Notes: a model not told the origin generated them from the letters alone. A DNA stretch of 64,000 bases from Salibacterium halotolerans (GCF_900115625.1 NZ_FOXD01000004.1:124001-188000), one strand, 5' to 3'. Shown: positions 1 through 8,968, numbered from the stretch's first letter. Made by a program: numbers and translations.

Positions 1-1023
1 CCAACGATCGGCATGGAAAATCCGTGGCGTTACCGCAACAAAGCCCAGGTCCCGGTCGGCACACGCAGCGACGGCCACCTGAAAGCCGGCTTTTTTCAAA
101 AACGATCGCACCGCATCATGGACATGGAAAGCTGTATCATCCAGAAGGAAGAGAATGATGAAGCGGTGCAGACCGTCAAACGCATCGCTGATCAGTACAA
201 CATCAAAGCCTATGATGAGGAAAACGCCCGCGGCACGCTCCGCCACGTCGTTACACGCCAGGCACACACCACCGGCCAGCTTATGATCGTACTGGTAACA
301 AACGGCCCCGATCTGCCGCACAAAAAGGACATCGTCCGCGATATCACCGAGGCGATGCCAAACGTCACCTCCATCATGCAGAACATCAACACGAAAAGGA
401 CCAATGCCATTTACGGAGAAAAAACAACCCTCATCTGGGGGGAGGAACACATTTACGACACGATCGGGGGCATCTCTTTCGCCATATCCGCGCGTTCCTT
501 TTACCAGGTGAATCCGGAGCAGACGAAAGCGCTCTACGACAAAGCACTGGAATACGCCGATCTGCGCGGAAACGAAACCGTCATCGACGCCTACTGCGGC
601 ATCGGCACGATTTCTCTCTTTCTCGCACGAAAAGCCCGTCACGTTTACGGCGTCGAATCCATTCCGGAAGCCATCACCGACGCCAAACGAAACGCCGAGC
701 TGAACAAGCTCGATGACGTCACCACCTTTGCCGTCGGAGAAGCCGAAGAACTCGTCCCATGGTGGCATAAAGCAAACGGCCTCCAGCCCGATGTCTTCGT
801 CGTCGACCCGCCCCGCAAAGGCTGCGACGAAAAACTGCTTCAAACCATGATCGACATGAAACCGGAAAAAATCGTATACGTCTCCTGCAACCCGGCCACC
901 CTCGCCCGCGACCTTAAGATTCTCGAAGACGGCGGGTACGCAGCCCAGGAAGTGCAGCCCGTCGACATGTTTCCGCAGACGAATCATATCGAATCGGTGA
1001 CATGGTTGGAAAAAAAGAAATGA
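1..1023 (+). CDS. rlmCD: 23S rRNA (uracil-C5)-methyltransferase, RlmCD/TrmA family (5' end cut by window)
   Basis: This gene encodes a SAM-dependent RNA m5U methyltransferase. The reading frame is open to base 1 and upstream of the first ATG (base 13), so the true start lies outside the window and the N-terminal TRAM and iron-sulfur region is missing. The visible part has the SAM motif [11 protein letters not shown], the DPPRKGCDE loop and the catalytic-cysteine motif [14 protein letters not shown], then ends normally. Firmicutes RlmCD methylates U747 and U1939 of 23S rRNA; family membership is seen, the exact target is inferred. Third codon positions are markedly C-rich towards the 3' end. 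Confidence 0.9.
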   Translation, partial: PTIGMENPWRYRNKAQVPVGTRSDGHLKAGFFQKRSHRIMDMESCIIQKEENDEAVQTVKRIADQYNIKAYDEENARGTLRHVVTRQAHTTGQLMIVLVTNGPDLPHKKDIVRDITEAMPNVTSIMQNINTKRTNAIYGEKTTLIWGEEHIYDTIGGISFAISARSFYQVNPEQTKALYDKALEYADLRGNETVIDAYCGIGTISLFLARKARHVYGVESIPEAITDAKRNAELNKLDDVTTFAVGEAEELVPWWHKANGLQPDVFVVDPPRKGCDEKLLQTMIDMKPEKIVYVSCNPATLARDLKILEDGGYAAQEVQPVDMFPQTNHIESVTWLEKKK

Positions 1024-1077
1024 ATCCCGATTTCCTTTTTATTTTCAGAAATGGGCGGCAGGGACCACTTAACATTG

Positions 1078-1086
1078 TGGTATAAT
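1078..1086 (+). promoter_or_regulatory. Extended -10 promoter element for the toxin-antitoxin pair
   Basis: The string TGGTATAAT (TGn extension plus a consensus TATAAT) sits 37 bases before the antitoxin ATG, and no good -35 is seen. This matches the extended -10 class of sigma-A promoters. It is the only promoter-like element in the short gap after the methyltransferase. Confidence 0.45.
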
Positions 1087-1122
1087 ATTGAATAAAAAGT
1101 AATCTCAAGGGTGGTGAGTAAG

Positions 1123-1401
1123 ATGAGTGTAAACCGTGAAAAAATAAAGCAGTTGATCGACCTTATACCGGATCAAGACGCAGCGGAAGTTCTTGATTTT
1201 ATTGAATATATAAATTGGAAACGGGAACGTGAGAAGCCTGACCCATTAAATGCTGACTTTCTCTCCAAGGATGAGAATCTAATTGAACAAATCAATCTAA
1301 GCCAGTTGGATCGACAGGCTGGGCGTGTTTATGAAAAGGAAGAAGGTCTTGATTATCTTCGAAAAAAGGTAAAGGATTTTGAACGTGGACAAAACTTATA
1401 A
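1123..1401 (+). CDS. Antitoxin-like protein of a type II toxin-antitoxin pair
   Basis: A 92-residue acidic and helical protein. Its N-terminus (REKIKQLIDLIPDQDAAEVLDFIEY) resembles short antitoxins encoded upstream of RelE/ParE toxins, with a linker and a charged C-terminal tail. The ATG at 1123 is preferred because GGGTGGTGA lies six bases before it; GTG codons at 1111 and 1114 fall inside that ribosome site. The gene overlaps the start of the next one, as usual in such pairs. By analogy it would neutralise the neighbouring toxin and repress its own promoter. The family assignment rests on general similarity and context only. Confidence 0.55.
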   Translation: MSVNREKIKQLIDLIPDQDAAEVLDFIEYINWKREREKPDPLNADFLSKDENLIEQINLSQLDRQAGRVYEKEEGLDYLRKKVKDFERGQNL

Positions 1402-1705
1402 AGTGTACTGGTCACAGAATGCTTTAAATGAGTTGGCCGGTATTATGGCTTATCCTCCTGAGGTGAAGGAGAGAATTTATTTGGATTCCCACAAACAATT
1501 CTCCAAAATGCCTAAGCTCTCCGCCAAACAAATAACATCCGGAAAACTGAAAAATTATTGGGTTAAGCTTGGGCTGTATCAGGTGATTTTTGTTTTTGAA
1601 GTGAATGAAAAGAAATCAATTGTCTGGATTGATGGTGTCAAACATAAACGGGAAAATCTATATTGGAAACAAGGAAAAAATAGTGAAAACCTTAATGAAA
1701 CTTGA
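1385..1705 (+). CDS. RelE/ParE-like toxin
   Basis: A basic protein of about 106 residues with a ParE/RelE-like pattern: an N-terminal strand (YKVYWSQNALNEL), a helical segment, a central KLKNYWVKLGLYQVIFVFE strand pair and a C-terminal strand reading IVWIDGVKHKRENLY. The GTG at 1385 is chosen because AAAGG lies about nine bases upstream; a TTG at 1379 is too close to it. The gene overlaps the antitoxin by 17 bases, implying translational coupling. RelE-type toxins cleave mRNA at the ribosome and ParE types inhibit gyrase; the sequence does not say which applies. Confidence 0.6.
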   Translation: MDKTYKVYWSQNALNELAGIMAYPPEVKERIYLDSHKQFSKMPKLSAKQITSGKLKNYWVKLGLYQVIFVFEVNEKKSIVWIDGVKHKRENLYWKQGKNSENLNET

Positions 1706-1889
1706 TATATTTCAAGTATATGTTAGAAATGCTTTAAACCATGAAGTACTTGAATTGTAATTATAAAATGATAATTCAATTGTAAAAAGAAATTGATATA
1801 AGTATTACAACTGTAGAAATAAAACGCAGAACCCTGGAGATTCTGCATCCATATACGGGTAGTGCCTAGTTCATAGATGGAGGGATCCT

Positions 1890-2981
1890 ATGCTGATACA
1901 GTGCACGAAAGCGTTGCGTGAAGAAATGGAGATAAAGGATAAAGATTTGACGGCGGCGGACAAACCCCGGGAACGTTCCGACCTTCTTACGGGGTGGCAT
2001 GCGAATGTGATCATGATAGGGGACCGTCGTGCTGTTCTGTTGATGAATGATGAATCGAGATACCCCATTGTTATCGGTGAGGTGGAAGACGAAGATTTTT
2101 TGGAAATGCCGGACCTGATGGCGGAAGCGATACGAGAGGTTCTGCGGATGGAAGGAGTCCGGGAAGACGTGCTGGAGCACTATATGTCAGAGGGCGGCGG
2201 CTTATTTATCTCGAAAGCATCGGATCAACGTTGGATTGGGAAAATGAATCGTGCGGCGGTGGACGTGGAATTTGAGGGGTCCTATATCGAAGAAGACCGA
2301 AAAATCCAATCTCCTCTCAGCATGAAGGCAGCCCGGATGATACAATCGGAAGGAGAGCAGGACGGATTTTTCCCGGCGGAGCGGATGGTGGAGTGCCTTG
2401 GCCGTGTGTATGACACGGCGGAGGTGCTCGATGTGGAGCTGTATCAGCTGCATATTGAACTGCCATTGGAGAAACATAACGTTTGGAGACGGGTTTACGT
2501 GCCTTCCACGTTTACATTTGAACACCTGCATCAGGTCATCCAGGTCGTATTGGAATGGAAGGACTCTCACCTTCATCAATTTTTTGTACGAAGAGACGGG
2601 CAAAAGCCCATGGCCATTGTCATGGACGGCGCGCTGGATATGCTGGATTTTCTGGATACCAGCAAATCAGAAGTACGACTGGAACATATCACTCCACTGA
2701 AAGACATACTGCCGGAATACACAGACATCACCTACCAGTATGATACTGGTGAGGACTGGCAGCACACCATTACATTCGAAAAGACACTTTCTGCCGCTGC
2801 ACGGCGTGCCGTGTACGTGGAAGGACAGGGTGACAGCCCGCCCGAAGACATAGAAGCAGAACGGGGATTGGCAAGCTACGTCATGGCAATGATAAAGAAA
2901 CAGGAACCGGACGCACCCCGTACCTTCATCAACGAACGTCTGAGAAAAATCCCCACAGCATACACGCTGGCTTTGCTTTAA
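1890..2981 (+). CDS. DUF6933-like N-terminus fused to plasmid pRiA4b ORF-3-like domain
   Basis: A 363-residue protein in two parts. Residues 1 to about 110 resemble DUF6933 (starting MLIQCTKAL, with a WHANVIMIGDRRAVLLMND stretch). Residues from about 180 to 330 match the pRiA4b ORF-3-like family (YQLHIELPLEKHNVWRR, then FEHLHQVIQ, HLHQFFV and YQYDTGEDWQHTI). Neither domain has an established biochemical function. GGAGGG lies seven bases before the ATG. It is followed after 23 bases by the aldehyde dehydrogenase gene and may be co-transcribed with it. Confidence 0.7.
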   Translation: MLIQCTKALREEMEIKDKDLTAADKPRERSDLLTGWHANVIMIGDRRAVLLMNDESRYPIVIGEVEDEDFLEMPDLMAEAIREVLRMEGVREDVLEHYMSEGGGLFISKASDQRWIGKMNRAAVDVEFEGSYIEEDRKIQSPLSMKAARMIQSEGEQDGFFPAERMVECLGRVYDTAEVLDVELYQLHIELPLEKHNVWRRVYVPSTFTFEHLHQVIQVVLEWKDSHLHQFFVRRDGQKPMAIVMDGALDMLDFLDTSKSEVRLEHITPLKDILPEYTDITYQYDTGEDWQHTITFEKTLSAAARRAVYVEGQGDSPPEDIEAERGLASYVMAMIKKQEPDAPRTFINERLRKIPTAYTLALL

Positions 2982-3004
2982 ATAAAAAAGGAGGGACATG
3001 CCCT

Positions 3005-4483
3005 ATGTATGAACAGGAATTGACCGTAGATGGATTTATTCATGGAGAAAAAATAAAAGCTGAAACGTATGAAACGCGGGAAAATCCTGCTCATCCAAAG
3101 CAGACGGCCGGTTTTTCCCCCGTCAATACAGAAGAGGACGCCGTCCGTGCGATTGATGCGGCGGATGACACGTTTCTCGATTGGACGAACCGGCCGGTGG
3201 ACGATCGGATCGAGCGGATGAGAAAAGCGATTCAAAAGATAAAAGATGCCACGCCGGCGATCAAGGAGTTGTTGTCGAGAGAACACGGGAAGCCGTTGTA
3301 TGACGCGGAAGGCGAAATCGGCGTGTCGCTTGCGTGGATGGAATTCGCGTGTGACAACGTAGAAGAGGTGCTGAAAAGCGAAGTGAACGAAGACGAAAAC
3401 GGCAGAACCATCATCGCCCGCGACGGTATCGGTGTCGTTTCTGCTATTTCGCCGTGGAACTATCCGTTGTCCCTATCCACCATAAAAATCGCACCGGCTT
3501 TACTCGCCGGAAACACGATGGTGCTTAAGCCAAGTCCTTACGCTCCGCTTGCGGTGACCAAAGTCACGGAAATGATTGCGGAAGAAATGCCGGACGGGGT
3601 ACTGAACCTTGTTCACGGGGATGCTGACGTTGGGAAGGAATTAACCTCCAACCCCAAAGTCGCAAAAATTGCGTTCACGGGAGGTACCGAAACAGCGAAG
3701 CACATCATGAAAGCGGCAGCTGATACGATCAAAAATCTCACACTAGAACTGGGTGGAAATGATGCTGCTGTCGTGCTGAGTGACTTTGATGTAAACGATG
3801 AGCAGGCAATGCGGCGCATGGTCATTTCCAATTTTCTCACCGCCGGTCAGATCTGCATGATTGCCAAGCGGATCTATGTGGACCGCTCGATTTACGATCA
3901 ATTTGTTGAAAAGTACAAAGAAGCGGCCGATCAATGGATCAGAGTCGGTGATCCGTTTAACGAAAACGTCACGATCGGGCCGATCAATAACAAGCAGCAG
4001 GTCGATCACGTCCAAAAGCTGGTGGACCAGGCGGCAGATAAAGGAGCAAAAGTTATCAAGCTCGGCACCATTCTGGATGAGGACGTATTCGAGGAAGGGT
4101 ACTTTATGCAGCCGACGATGGTACTCGGCGTAGACCACGAGGATCCGATTGTAGAAAAAGAACAGTTCGGGCCGACCGTGCCGATTCTGCCGTTTGACGG
4201 GGATGAACAAGGCATTGAACTGGCCAACAACAGTATCTACGGGCTGACGAGCTCGGTATGGGGTGAAGAAGAACATGCAGTGAAAGTCGCGCGCCGCATC
4301 CAGGCCGGAACAACTATGATCAACACCGCCGCCGTTCAGGGACTTGATGTCCGGTACCCATTCGGCGGTGTGAAACAATCCGGCATCGGGCGCGAATACG
4401 GCGAAGAAGGCCTGCTCGCCTACACCGACACCCACGTCATCAACATCCCGAACAACAAGGACCTGCCATACATTCCGGAATAA
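3005..4483 (+). CDS. NAD(P)-dependent aldehyde dehydrogenase family protein
   Basis: A full-length 492-residue aldehyde dehydrogenase that oxidises an aldehyde to the acid. Visible motifs are the SPWNYP cofactor-pocket motif (about residue 149), FTGGTETAK (224), the general-base LELGG (E248) and the catalytic cysteine C284 in AGQICMIAKR. The C-terminal YPFGGVKQSGIGREYG motif is present. The length is normal. The succinate-semialdehyde/betaine-aldehyde subgroup is plausible, but the substrate cannot be read from the sequence. The start has AGGAGGG upstream, and a strong terminator follows ten bases after the stop. Confidence 0.88.
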   Translation: MYEQELTVDGFIHGEKIKAETYETRENPAHPKQTAGFSPVNTEEDAVRAIDAADDTFLDWTNRPVDDRIERMRKAIQKIKDATPAIKELLSREHGKPLYDAEGEIGVSLAWMEFACDNVEEVLKSEVNEDENGRTIIARDGIGVVSAISPWNYPLSLSTIKIAPALLAGNTMVLKPSPYAPLAVTKVTEMIAEEMPDGVLNLVHGDADVGKELTSNPKVAKIAFTGGTETAKHIMKAAADTIKNLTLELGGNDAAVVLSDFDVNDEQAMRRMVISNFLTAGQICMIAKRIYVDRSIYDQFVEKYKEAADQWIRVGDPFNENVTIGPINNKQQVDHVQKLVDQAADKGAKVIKLGTILDEDVFEEGYFMQPTMVLGVDHEDPIVEKEQFGPTVPILPFDGDEQGIELANNSIYGLTSSVWGEEEHAVKVARRIQAGTTMINTAAVQGLDVRYPFGGVKQSGIGREYGEEGLLAYTDTHVINIPNNKDLPYIPE

Positions 4484-4492
4484 CCGGTAACG

Positions 4493-4523
4493 CTCCTGTG
4501 CTGAGTAAGCACAGGAGTTTTTT
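4493..4523 (+). terminator. Rho-independent terminator after aldehyde dehydrogenase
   Basis: A perfect 10-bp stem (CTCCTGTGCT / AGCACAGGAG) with a five-base loop is followed by six T residues. It begins ten bases after the dehydrogenase stop codon. Confidence 0.9.
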
Positions 4524-4594
4524 AAAACAAAGTATGCAGTCTGCGCCCTGAAGGAACAGCTGAATGACGGATCGAGTTTAGTATGAATCGTTTC

Positions 4595-4689
4595 CAGCGA
4601 AAAAGCAGCTGGTTCGAGCGAATTCTTGTCGAAAACGAGCGAAAACATGTCGAAAGCGGGCGGAATCTTCAGGTTTTCGAGCGAAACAC
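4595..4689. repeat. Family A 21-bp tandem repeat array, copy 1
   Basis: Four full 21-bp units and a partial fifth begin at 4595, 4616, 4637, 4658 and 4679. Each opens with an RGCGRAA-like core (CAGCGAA, GAGCGAA, GAGCGAA, GGGCGGA, GAGCGAA), with TGTCGAAA in the middle of two units. The array fills most of the 335-base gap between the aldehyde dehydrogenase terminator and fosB. The unit length is exactly seven codons, so short spurious reading frames run through it. The same array occurs at 6282, 12193 and 13246. Confidence 0.85.
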
Positions 4690-4818
4690 AACATGCTCAT
4701 CTAAATCCTATTTATGCATCACAGCGGTCTCTCATTGGCACACTCCTCTGAAAAAAAGAAAATAGTCTCTGGAAAAATTATCATAGGAATGATTGAATGT
4801 AAATGTGAGGTGATAGCG

Positions 4819-5241
4819 GTGTACATAAAGGGTCTGAATCATTTTTTATTTTCGGTGTCTAATCTGGAGAGGTCCATTCGTTTTTATCAAAACGTGTTGG
4901 AGGCAACATTGCTGGTAAAAGGCAGACACACTGCTTATTTCGACTTGAACGGAATGTGGCTCGCACTGAATGTGGAAGAAAATATCCCCCGCGGTGACAT
5001 TCATGCGTCGTATACTCATACCGCCTTTTCCATTGAGGAGTCCGACTTTGACAGGGTGTACAAAAAGCTGCTGGATCTGGGTGTCACGATGTTACCGGGG
5101 CGTGAAAGAGAGGAAGGGGATAAGAAATCCATCTACTTTACGGATCCGGATGGGCATAAGTTTGAATTTCATACAGGAACCCTGCAGGATAGATTGGATT
5201 ATTATAAAGAAGAAAAGCCGCATATGGAATTTTACATATAA
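4819..5241 (+). CDS. fosB: FosB-type metallothiol transferase (fosfomycin resistance)
   Basis: A 140-residue glyoxalase/VOC-fold enzyme that opens the fosfomycin epoxide with bacillithiol or cysteine. The metal ligands fit FosB: H8 (GLNHFLF), H67 (SYTHTAF) and E116 (HKFEFHTG). The signatures [34 protein letters not shown] and [13 protein letters not shown] are close to chromosomal Bacillus FosB. The GTG start at 4819 is preferred over an in-frame ATG at 4714 because AGGTGA precedes it by five bases and the length then matches the family (about 139). The gene is 20 bases upstream of a secreted-protein gene. Confidence 0.93.
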   Translation: MYIKGLNHFLFSVSNLERSIRFYQNVLEATLLVKGRHTAYFDLNGMWLALNVEENIPRGDIHASYTHTAFSIEESDFDRVYKKLLDLGVTMLPGREREEGDKKSIYFTDPDGHKFEFHTGTLQDRLDYYKEEKPHMEFYI

Positions 5242-5261
5242 TCCGCGAGGAGGGAAGCATT

Positions 5262-5921
5262 ATGTTATGTATTGGACAATCCAGGTTTTTACTCTGCACT
5301 GTGTTTACTTTAGTTCTATCCGGAACTTTTAGTGGCGGTGCGTCAGCACAGGATTTGTACGAAGTAGATCTGCCTGAAGATGAATTTAAAAAAGTGGCTG
5401 TTGAACAATTACAGCTGTCTCATGTCCAAAAGGACTCTTTCTCCTTTTCGTCAGATTATACATTTATTCATAACAATGGTGATAAAATGGACCCTCAAAA
5501 AGTCAGTGCTTTAATAGAAGGTAAAGTGGGTTATAACGATGACGGAAATTTGATTGGTATCGGTATATCATATGGCGGCAAAAAAACAGACTTTTTCTTC
5601 TCAAATGTTTCGGAGGATGAATATAATAAAGCTGCTCAAGAAAGCTTGTCCGGGGAAAGCAGCGAAAGCCCGATGAACCATGCTTTAAAGAAAGCAGAAA
5701 GATTCGCTGAACGATTGAATTATCACTCGAATTTTAATGAAAAACAAGGGGTTCAAACAACGGATAAACCATTTTGGGATGGTCATGAATACAATGACAG
5801 CGATATTTTAGATGGGATCTTGAATTCGACTGCGCCACTTGGCTTGAGAGATTTTCTCCTTGGTGTATCGGGAGACTGGAAAATATCTAATGCAGAACGT
5901 AGCGAGGATTCAGAGTGGTAA
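5262..5921 (+). CDS. Hypothetical secreted protein
   Basis: A 219-residue protein with an N-terminal signal peptide: a short basic region, a hydrophobic stretch and a likely cleavage after ASA at about residue 29. The mature part is acidic and mostly polar, with an internal lysine/asparagine-rich region and no recognised domain. The ribosome site GAGGAGGG is seven to eight bases before the ATG. It lies just downstream of fosB on the same strand. I do not recognise the family; export to the cell surface is the only supported inference. Confidence 0.6.
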   Translation: MLCIGQSRFLLCTVFTLVLSGTFSGGASAQDLYEVDLPEDEFKKVAVEQLQLSHVQKDSFSFSSDYTFIHNNGDKMDPQKVSALIEGKVGYNDDGNLIGIGISYGGKKTDFFFSNVSEDEYNKAAQESLSGESSESPMNHALKKAERFAERLNYHSNFNEKQGVQTTDKPFWDGHEYNDSDILDGILNSTAPLGLRDFLLGVSGDWKISNAERSEDSEW

Positions 5922-6034
5922 TAATGATCAAGGATAGGTATTTGAACAAAAAGATCACAGATTGAGGGTCTTGGATAGAACGTTAAATCCTATCATACAT
6001 GAGCATTTGATATAGTCTGAGAGGAGGGAGCAGG

Positions 6035-6235
6035 GTGGTCTTCGCATATTTGCTGATCGTCAATCCTCTGTTGTTTTTTGCTGCTGGTATTCTTATGGGT
6101 ATGTTTCTTCCACTGAAAAACTCCGCCGTTCGAGTAACGACAGCATTGATTCCTGTGCATGGTTTGTCTTTTGCAGTTATGATTGGGTGGCAGCAGATGA
6201 GTTTTGCCGCGGCCCATCTCGTTTATGGCACCTAA
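6035..6235 (+). CDS. Small hydrophobic membrane protein
   Basis: A 66-residue protein with two or three hydrophobic segments (FAYLLIVNPLLFFAAGILMG, then a second from about residue 35). The GTG start at 6035 has GAGGAGGG six bases upstream, which supports translation. No family is recognised. It is followed by a family A repeat array and then by another membrane-protein gene on the same strand. Confidence 0.5.
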   Translation: MVFAYLLIVNPLLFFAAGILMGMFLPLKNSAVRVTTALIPVHGLSFAVMIGWQQMSFAAAHLVYGT

Positions 6236-6281
6236 AAACTTATCAATAAGATGAGTTGAGTGTAACCATCTCGGACGTTTC

Positions 6282-6376
6282 CAGCGGAAAGTCGGCTGGT
6301 TCGAGCGAATTGTTGTCGAAAACGAGCGAAAACATGTCGAAATCGGGCGGGAACACAACGTTTTCGAGCGGAACAC
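6282..6376. repeat. Family A 21-bp tandem repeat array, copy 2
   Basis: Units begin at 6282, 6303, 6324, 6345 and 6366, exactly 21 bp apart, with cores CAGCGGA, GAGCGAA, GAGCGAA, GGGCGGG and GAGCGGA. The first three units are almost identical to copy 1, so the two arrays share a recent origin. It lies between two genes for membrane proteins. Confidence 0.85.
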
Positions 6377-6410
6377 GATCACGAACACAACCAGCAAAGG
6401 AGTAACTTCG

Positions 6411-6929
6411 ATGGATACAACAGAAGAGTCAACAGTCACAGCGGAGGGGAGGCTGGGCCTTCACGATGCGCTGCAGCATTTTCGTCTTCATACGATGAGA
6501 AAAATGGCGGTAATCGGCGTCATTGCTTTGATTCCTATTTATATCGTATTCCACCTGCAGTTTGCGATGGGAGTAATCGGTACGGCTGCCATCACCCTTT
6601 TGATTGAAGCGGCGGGCATGCTTGCAGGGTGGATGATTTTAAAATATAAATTCAAAAAACAGAATCAACGTAATCCGATGATGAAAGACGGGGTGACGTA
6701 CATATTCCAGCCGGACGGTTTTTATGAAAAAAGAGCGGAGGAGACGGCCTTTATGGAATGGCACCGGCTCGAGGGGGTACGTGAACGCCGTGACTTTTTT
6801 CAGTTATATCTTACGAAGGAGCAGGCTGTTGTCGTGCCGAAACATTTCTTCACTGGCGAAACCGATATACAGCAATTCCGGGAGATTCTCCGTCATCAGA
6901 AAGAATGGCAGAACATCAGGCTGCGATGA
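6411..6929 (+). CDS. YcxB-like membrane protein
   Basis: A 172-residue protein with two predicted membrane helices at about residues 32-75 followed by a cytosolic beta-rich domain. The domain includes GVTYIFQPDGFYEKRAEET, WHRLEGVRERRDFFQLYL and VVVPKHFF, the pattern of the YcxB-like C-terminal domain common in Bacilli. The function of this family is unknown. Its 3' end faces the padR gene on the opposite strand, with 21 bases between the stops. Confidence 0.65.
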   Translation: MDTTEESTVTAEGRLGLHDALQHFRLHTMRKMAVIGVIALIPIYIVFHLQFAMGVIGTAAITLLIEAAGMLAGWMILKYKFKKQNQRNPMMKDGVTYIFQPDGFYEKRAEETAFMEWHRLEGVRERRDFFQLYLTKEQAVVVPKHFFTGETDIQQFREILRHQKEWQNIRLR

Positions 6930-6950
6930 CATGTCCCTCAGCGCAGCTTG

Positions 6951-7523
6951 TTATTCCCCGTACTGCCTCTGTCTTATAATATCCATGCTTTCCATTAACC
7001 AGAAGATATAATTTTCTTCGCGCGAAATGGCTTTGGTTAAGACAAAATAATGCCCGAGGTCGTCGGCATCCAAATCCACAGGTCGGTTTTCCTCCCCGAA
7101 ATGATAAGCATACTGTTCTTTCAGCATGTTTAATTTATTGGTGCGCAGGTTTAATTGATTTTCAAACAACGCAAGAAGATCTGCAGAGGGGATATCTTTC
7201 AGAAAATAGAGCCGCAGCGCGAACACATCTTTCTCCGTTTCGAGATGATCATCCTGTGTCAAAAGCCATGTGTGCAGATCCTCTTTTCCTTTCTCCGTCA
7301 AGGTGTACATCTTTTTTTCCAGCTTCTCCCCGGACAGCTCAATGTAAGAGGAAATCAGCTCTTCCTCCAGCAGCTTCTTCAACTCCGTGTAAATCTGACT
7401 GTGTTTAGCACTCCAGAACTGTCCAATCGCCTGTTTGAAGTCGGACGTAATATCGTATCCACTTTTATCATCTTTTCTCAAAAGGCCTAAGATAGCGTAC
7501 TTCAGCACTCTCCGGGCTGCCAT
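6951..7523 (-). CDS. padR: PadR family transcriptional regulator
   Basis: A 190-residue PadR repressor. The N-terminal winged helix-turn-helix reads LKYAILGLLRKDDKSGYDI and QIYTELKKLLEEELI, followed by a VIR-type C-terminal helical dimerisation domain. In Bacillus, PadR represses padC until phenolic acids such as ferulate or p-coumarate relieve it. Here it diverges from a padC gene and a perfect inverted repeat lies between them, so both identity and target are well supported. Confidence 0.92.
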   Translation of the reverse strand: MAARRVLKYAILGLLRKDDKSGYDITSDFKQAIGQFWSAKHSQIYTELKKLLEEELISSYIELSGEKLEKKMYTLTEKGKEDLHTWLLTQDDHLETEKDVFALRLYFLKDIPSADLLALFENQLNLRTNKLNMLKEQYAYHFGEENRPVDLDADDLGHYFVLTKAISREENYIFWLMESMDIIRQRQYGE

Positions 7524-7590
7524 AACTATTCCTCCGTTTCTACTTGCATTGACGTTATTATATCACAGGTGTAGAATAAATCATATAAAG

Positions 7591-7618
7591 TTAAACATGT
7601 AAACAATGACATGTTTAA
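7591..7618. promoter_or_regulatory. PadR operator between padR and padC
   Basis: A perfect inverted repeat TTAAACATGT-N8-ACATGTTTAA lies 24 bases before the padC start. It contains the ACATGT half-sites typical of PadR boxes in Bacillus. Its position suits repression of padC and possibly autoregulation of padR. Confidence 0.85.
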
Positions 7619-7641
7619 TATTACGAAGGAGGAGACAGATA

Positions 7642-8145
7642 ATGAAAGATCTTAATGAATTTCTTGGAAGCCATCTCATTTATACGTACGAAAACGGCTG
7701 GGAATATGAAATGTACATTAAAAATGAAGACACGATCGATTACCGCATCCACAGCGGTATGGTCGGCGGGCGCTGGGTCCGCGACCAGAAAGTCGACCTC
7801 GTGAAAATCGTCGACGGCGTGTTTAAAGTATCATGGACGGAGCCGACCGGCACCGATGTTTCCCTGAACTTTATGCCAAATGACAAACGCATGCACGGCA
7901 TCATTTTCTTCCCGAAATGGGTGCATGAACACCCGGAAATCACTACGTGCTATCAAAATGATTACATCGATGTCATGAAAGAATCCCGCGAGAAATACGA
8001 CACGTACCCAAAACATGTTGTTCCGGAATTCGCGGACATCACGTTTTTCCAAAACGAAGGCGTTAACAACGAGAGTGTTGTGGCGGAAGCGCCGTATGAA
8101 GGCATGACCGATGACATGCGCTCCGGCCGATTAACCTTCAAATAA
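7642..8145 (+). CDS. padC: Phenolic acid decarboxylase
   Basis: A 167-residue cofactor-free decarboxylase that turns ferulic, p-coumaric and caffeic acids into vinyl phenols, detoxifying plant phenolics. The family's active-site residues are present with an offset of three: Y14 and Y16 ([10 protein letters not shown]), R44 (GGRWVR) and E67 (SWTEPTG). The conserved HGIIFFPKW and EFADITFF segments are also present. The ATG at 7642 follows AAGGAGGAG by seven bases. It diverges from padR and is followed by a bidirectional terminator. Confidence 0.95.
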   Translation: MKDLNEFLGSHLIYTYENGWEYEMYIKNEDTIDYRIHSGMVGGRWVRDQKVDLVKIVDGVFKVSWTEPTGTDVSLNFMPNDKRMHGIIFFPKWVHEHPEITTCYQNDYIDVMKESREKYDTYPKHVVPEFADITFFQNEGVNNESVVAEAPYEGMTDDMRSGRLTFK

Positions 8146-8160
8146 TAGATAACTGAATCA

Positions 8161-8204
8161 AAAAGGCTGTTCCATGTGTTCATCACAAAAGGAACAGCCT
8201 TTTT
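8161..8204. terminator. Bidirectional terminator between padC and yisL-like gene
   Basis: A 13-bp stem AAAAGGCTGTTCC / GGAACAGCCTTTT with a 17-base loop has T-rich tails on both strands. It sits between the convergent padC and DUF1516 genes. Confidence 0.85.
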
Positions 8205-8206
8205 AT

Positions 8207-8572
8207 TTACAGGGAAATTCCCTGCGGCAGCAGCATTCCGGTAAGAATGGTCAGCGCGAGGATAACAATGACAACGACGAGAAAGGGTCTCGGGGCATCG
8301 TCCTTTTTATAATGACTGAAATAGATTTCCATCAGCCCGATACTGATAATGCCGAGCGCGAGTTTGCCGAGACCTCCGAGGTTGACAGGAACGAGCCCGA
8401 GCAGTATAAAACCTGTCATAATAGCTCCCAGATAAAGAATCCGGAGCAGATTGTGGACGATCAAGGCTGTTATTTTCATCTGTCTGCTGTAAAGATAATG
8501 GACGAGAGCGAACAGCAGGATAACGACGATAACTGCACCCAGGTGGTAGTGAACGATCATAACGGCCCCCAT
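8207..8572 (-). CDS. UPF0344/YisL-type membrane protein (DUF1516)
   Basis: A 121-residue integral membrane protein with four hydrophobic helices. The overall layout fits the DUF1516/YisL family of Bacilli: an N-terminal VHYHLGAVIVVILLFALVHYLYS segment, then ILYLGAIMTGFIL, GLGKLALGIISIGLMEIYFS and a C-terminal helix. The function is unknown. The start is uncertain: an ATG at 8560 is preceded by GGGGG and may be the true one. The gene ends at the shared terminator with padC. Confidence 0.7.
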   Translation of the reverse strand: MGAVMIVHYHLGAVIVVILLFALVHYLYSRQMKITALIVHNLLRILYLGAIMTGFILLGLVPVNLGGLGKLALGIISIGLMEIYFSHYKKDDAPRPFLVVVIVILALTILTGMLLPQGISL

Positions 8573-8887
8573 ATTGGCTCAGGATAATTTCATTATAACG
8601 CGCCGGAGCCCCGGAAAGCATTAAATGAAAAAAGAACCAAAGCATACACGATGCACTGGAGTAATCAAGCTTTTTCATCGATACTATTATACCATTAACA
8701 TAGGTAAAAAGAATCACACACTTTTCATAAAAGCGGAGATACCAGCATATATAATGACTATGAAGTAGATATTCATAGATATAGCATTAACATTTTGTGA
8801 AGTCTGTATTAAGCACTGTAAATGTACGAAAATTATGATATATGATGTTTGAGGAAAAGGGGGCAATTAAGTAGAATAAAAAAGCAG
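8573..8887. other. Intergenic region without a recognised gene
   Basis: This AT-rich stretch lies between the DUF1516 gene and the betaine-binding protein gene, which diverge here. It presumably holds both promoters. I see no open frame with a ribosome site. Two palindromes nearer the binding-protein gene are listed separately. Confidence 0.5.
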
Positions 8888-8945
8888 CTGTTAACAGAGA
8901 AATAAAAAGGGACGATTATTTCTGTTACTTACTAAGTAGAAACAG
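8888..8945. promoter_or_regulatory. Paired CTGTT...AACAG palindromes upstream of betaine-binding protein
   Basis: A perfect 10-bp palindrome CTGTTAACAG (8888-8897) is followed by a 24-bp imperfect palindrome with the same ends, CTGTT-N14-AACAG (8922-8945). The second ends 23 bases before the ATG. The shared half-site and their position suggest an operator for an osmolyte regulator. No regulator gene is nearby, so this is an inference. Confidence 0.4.
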
Positions 8946-8968
8946 CCTAGAAGGAGTGGAAGTACGAA

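Noticed and set aside
3743-4648. 301-codon frame antisense to the aldehyde dehydrogenase gene
   Set aside because: It runs opposite a certain gene and across its terminator.
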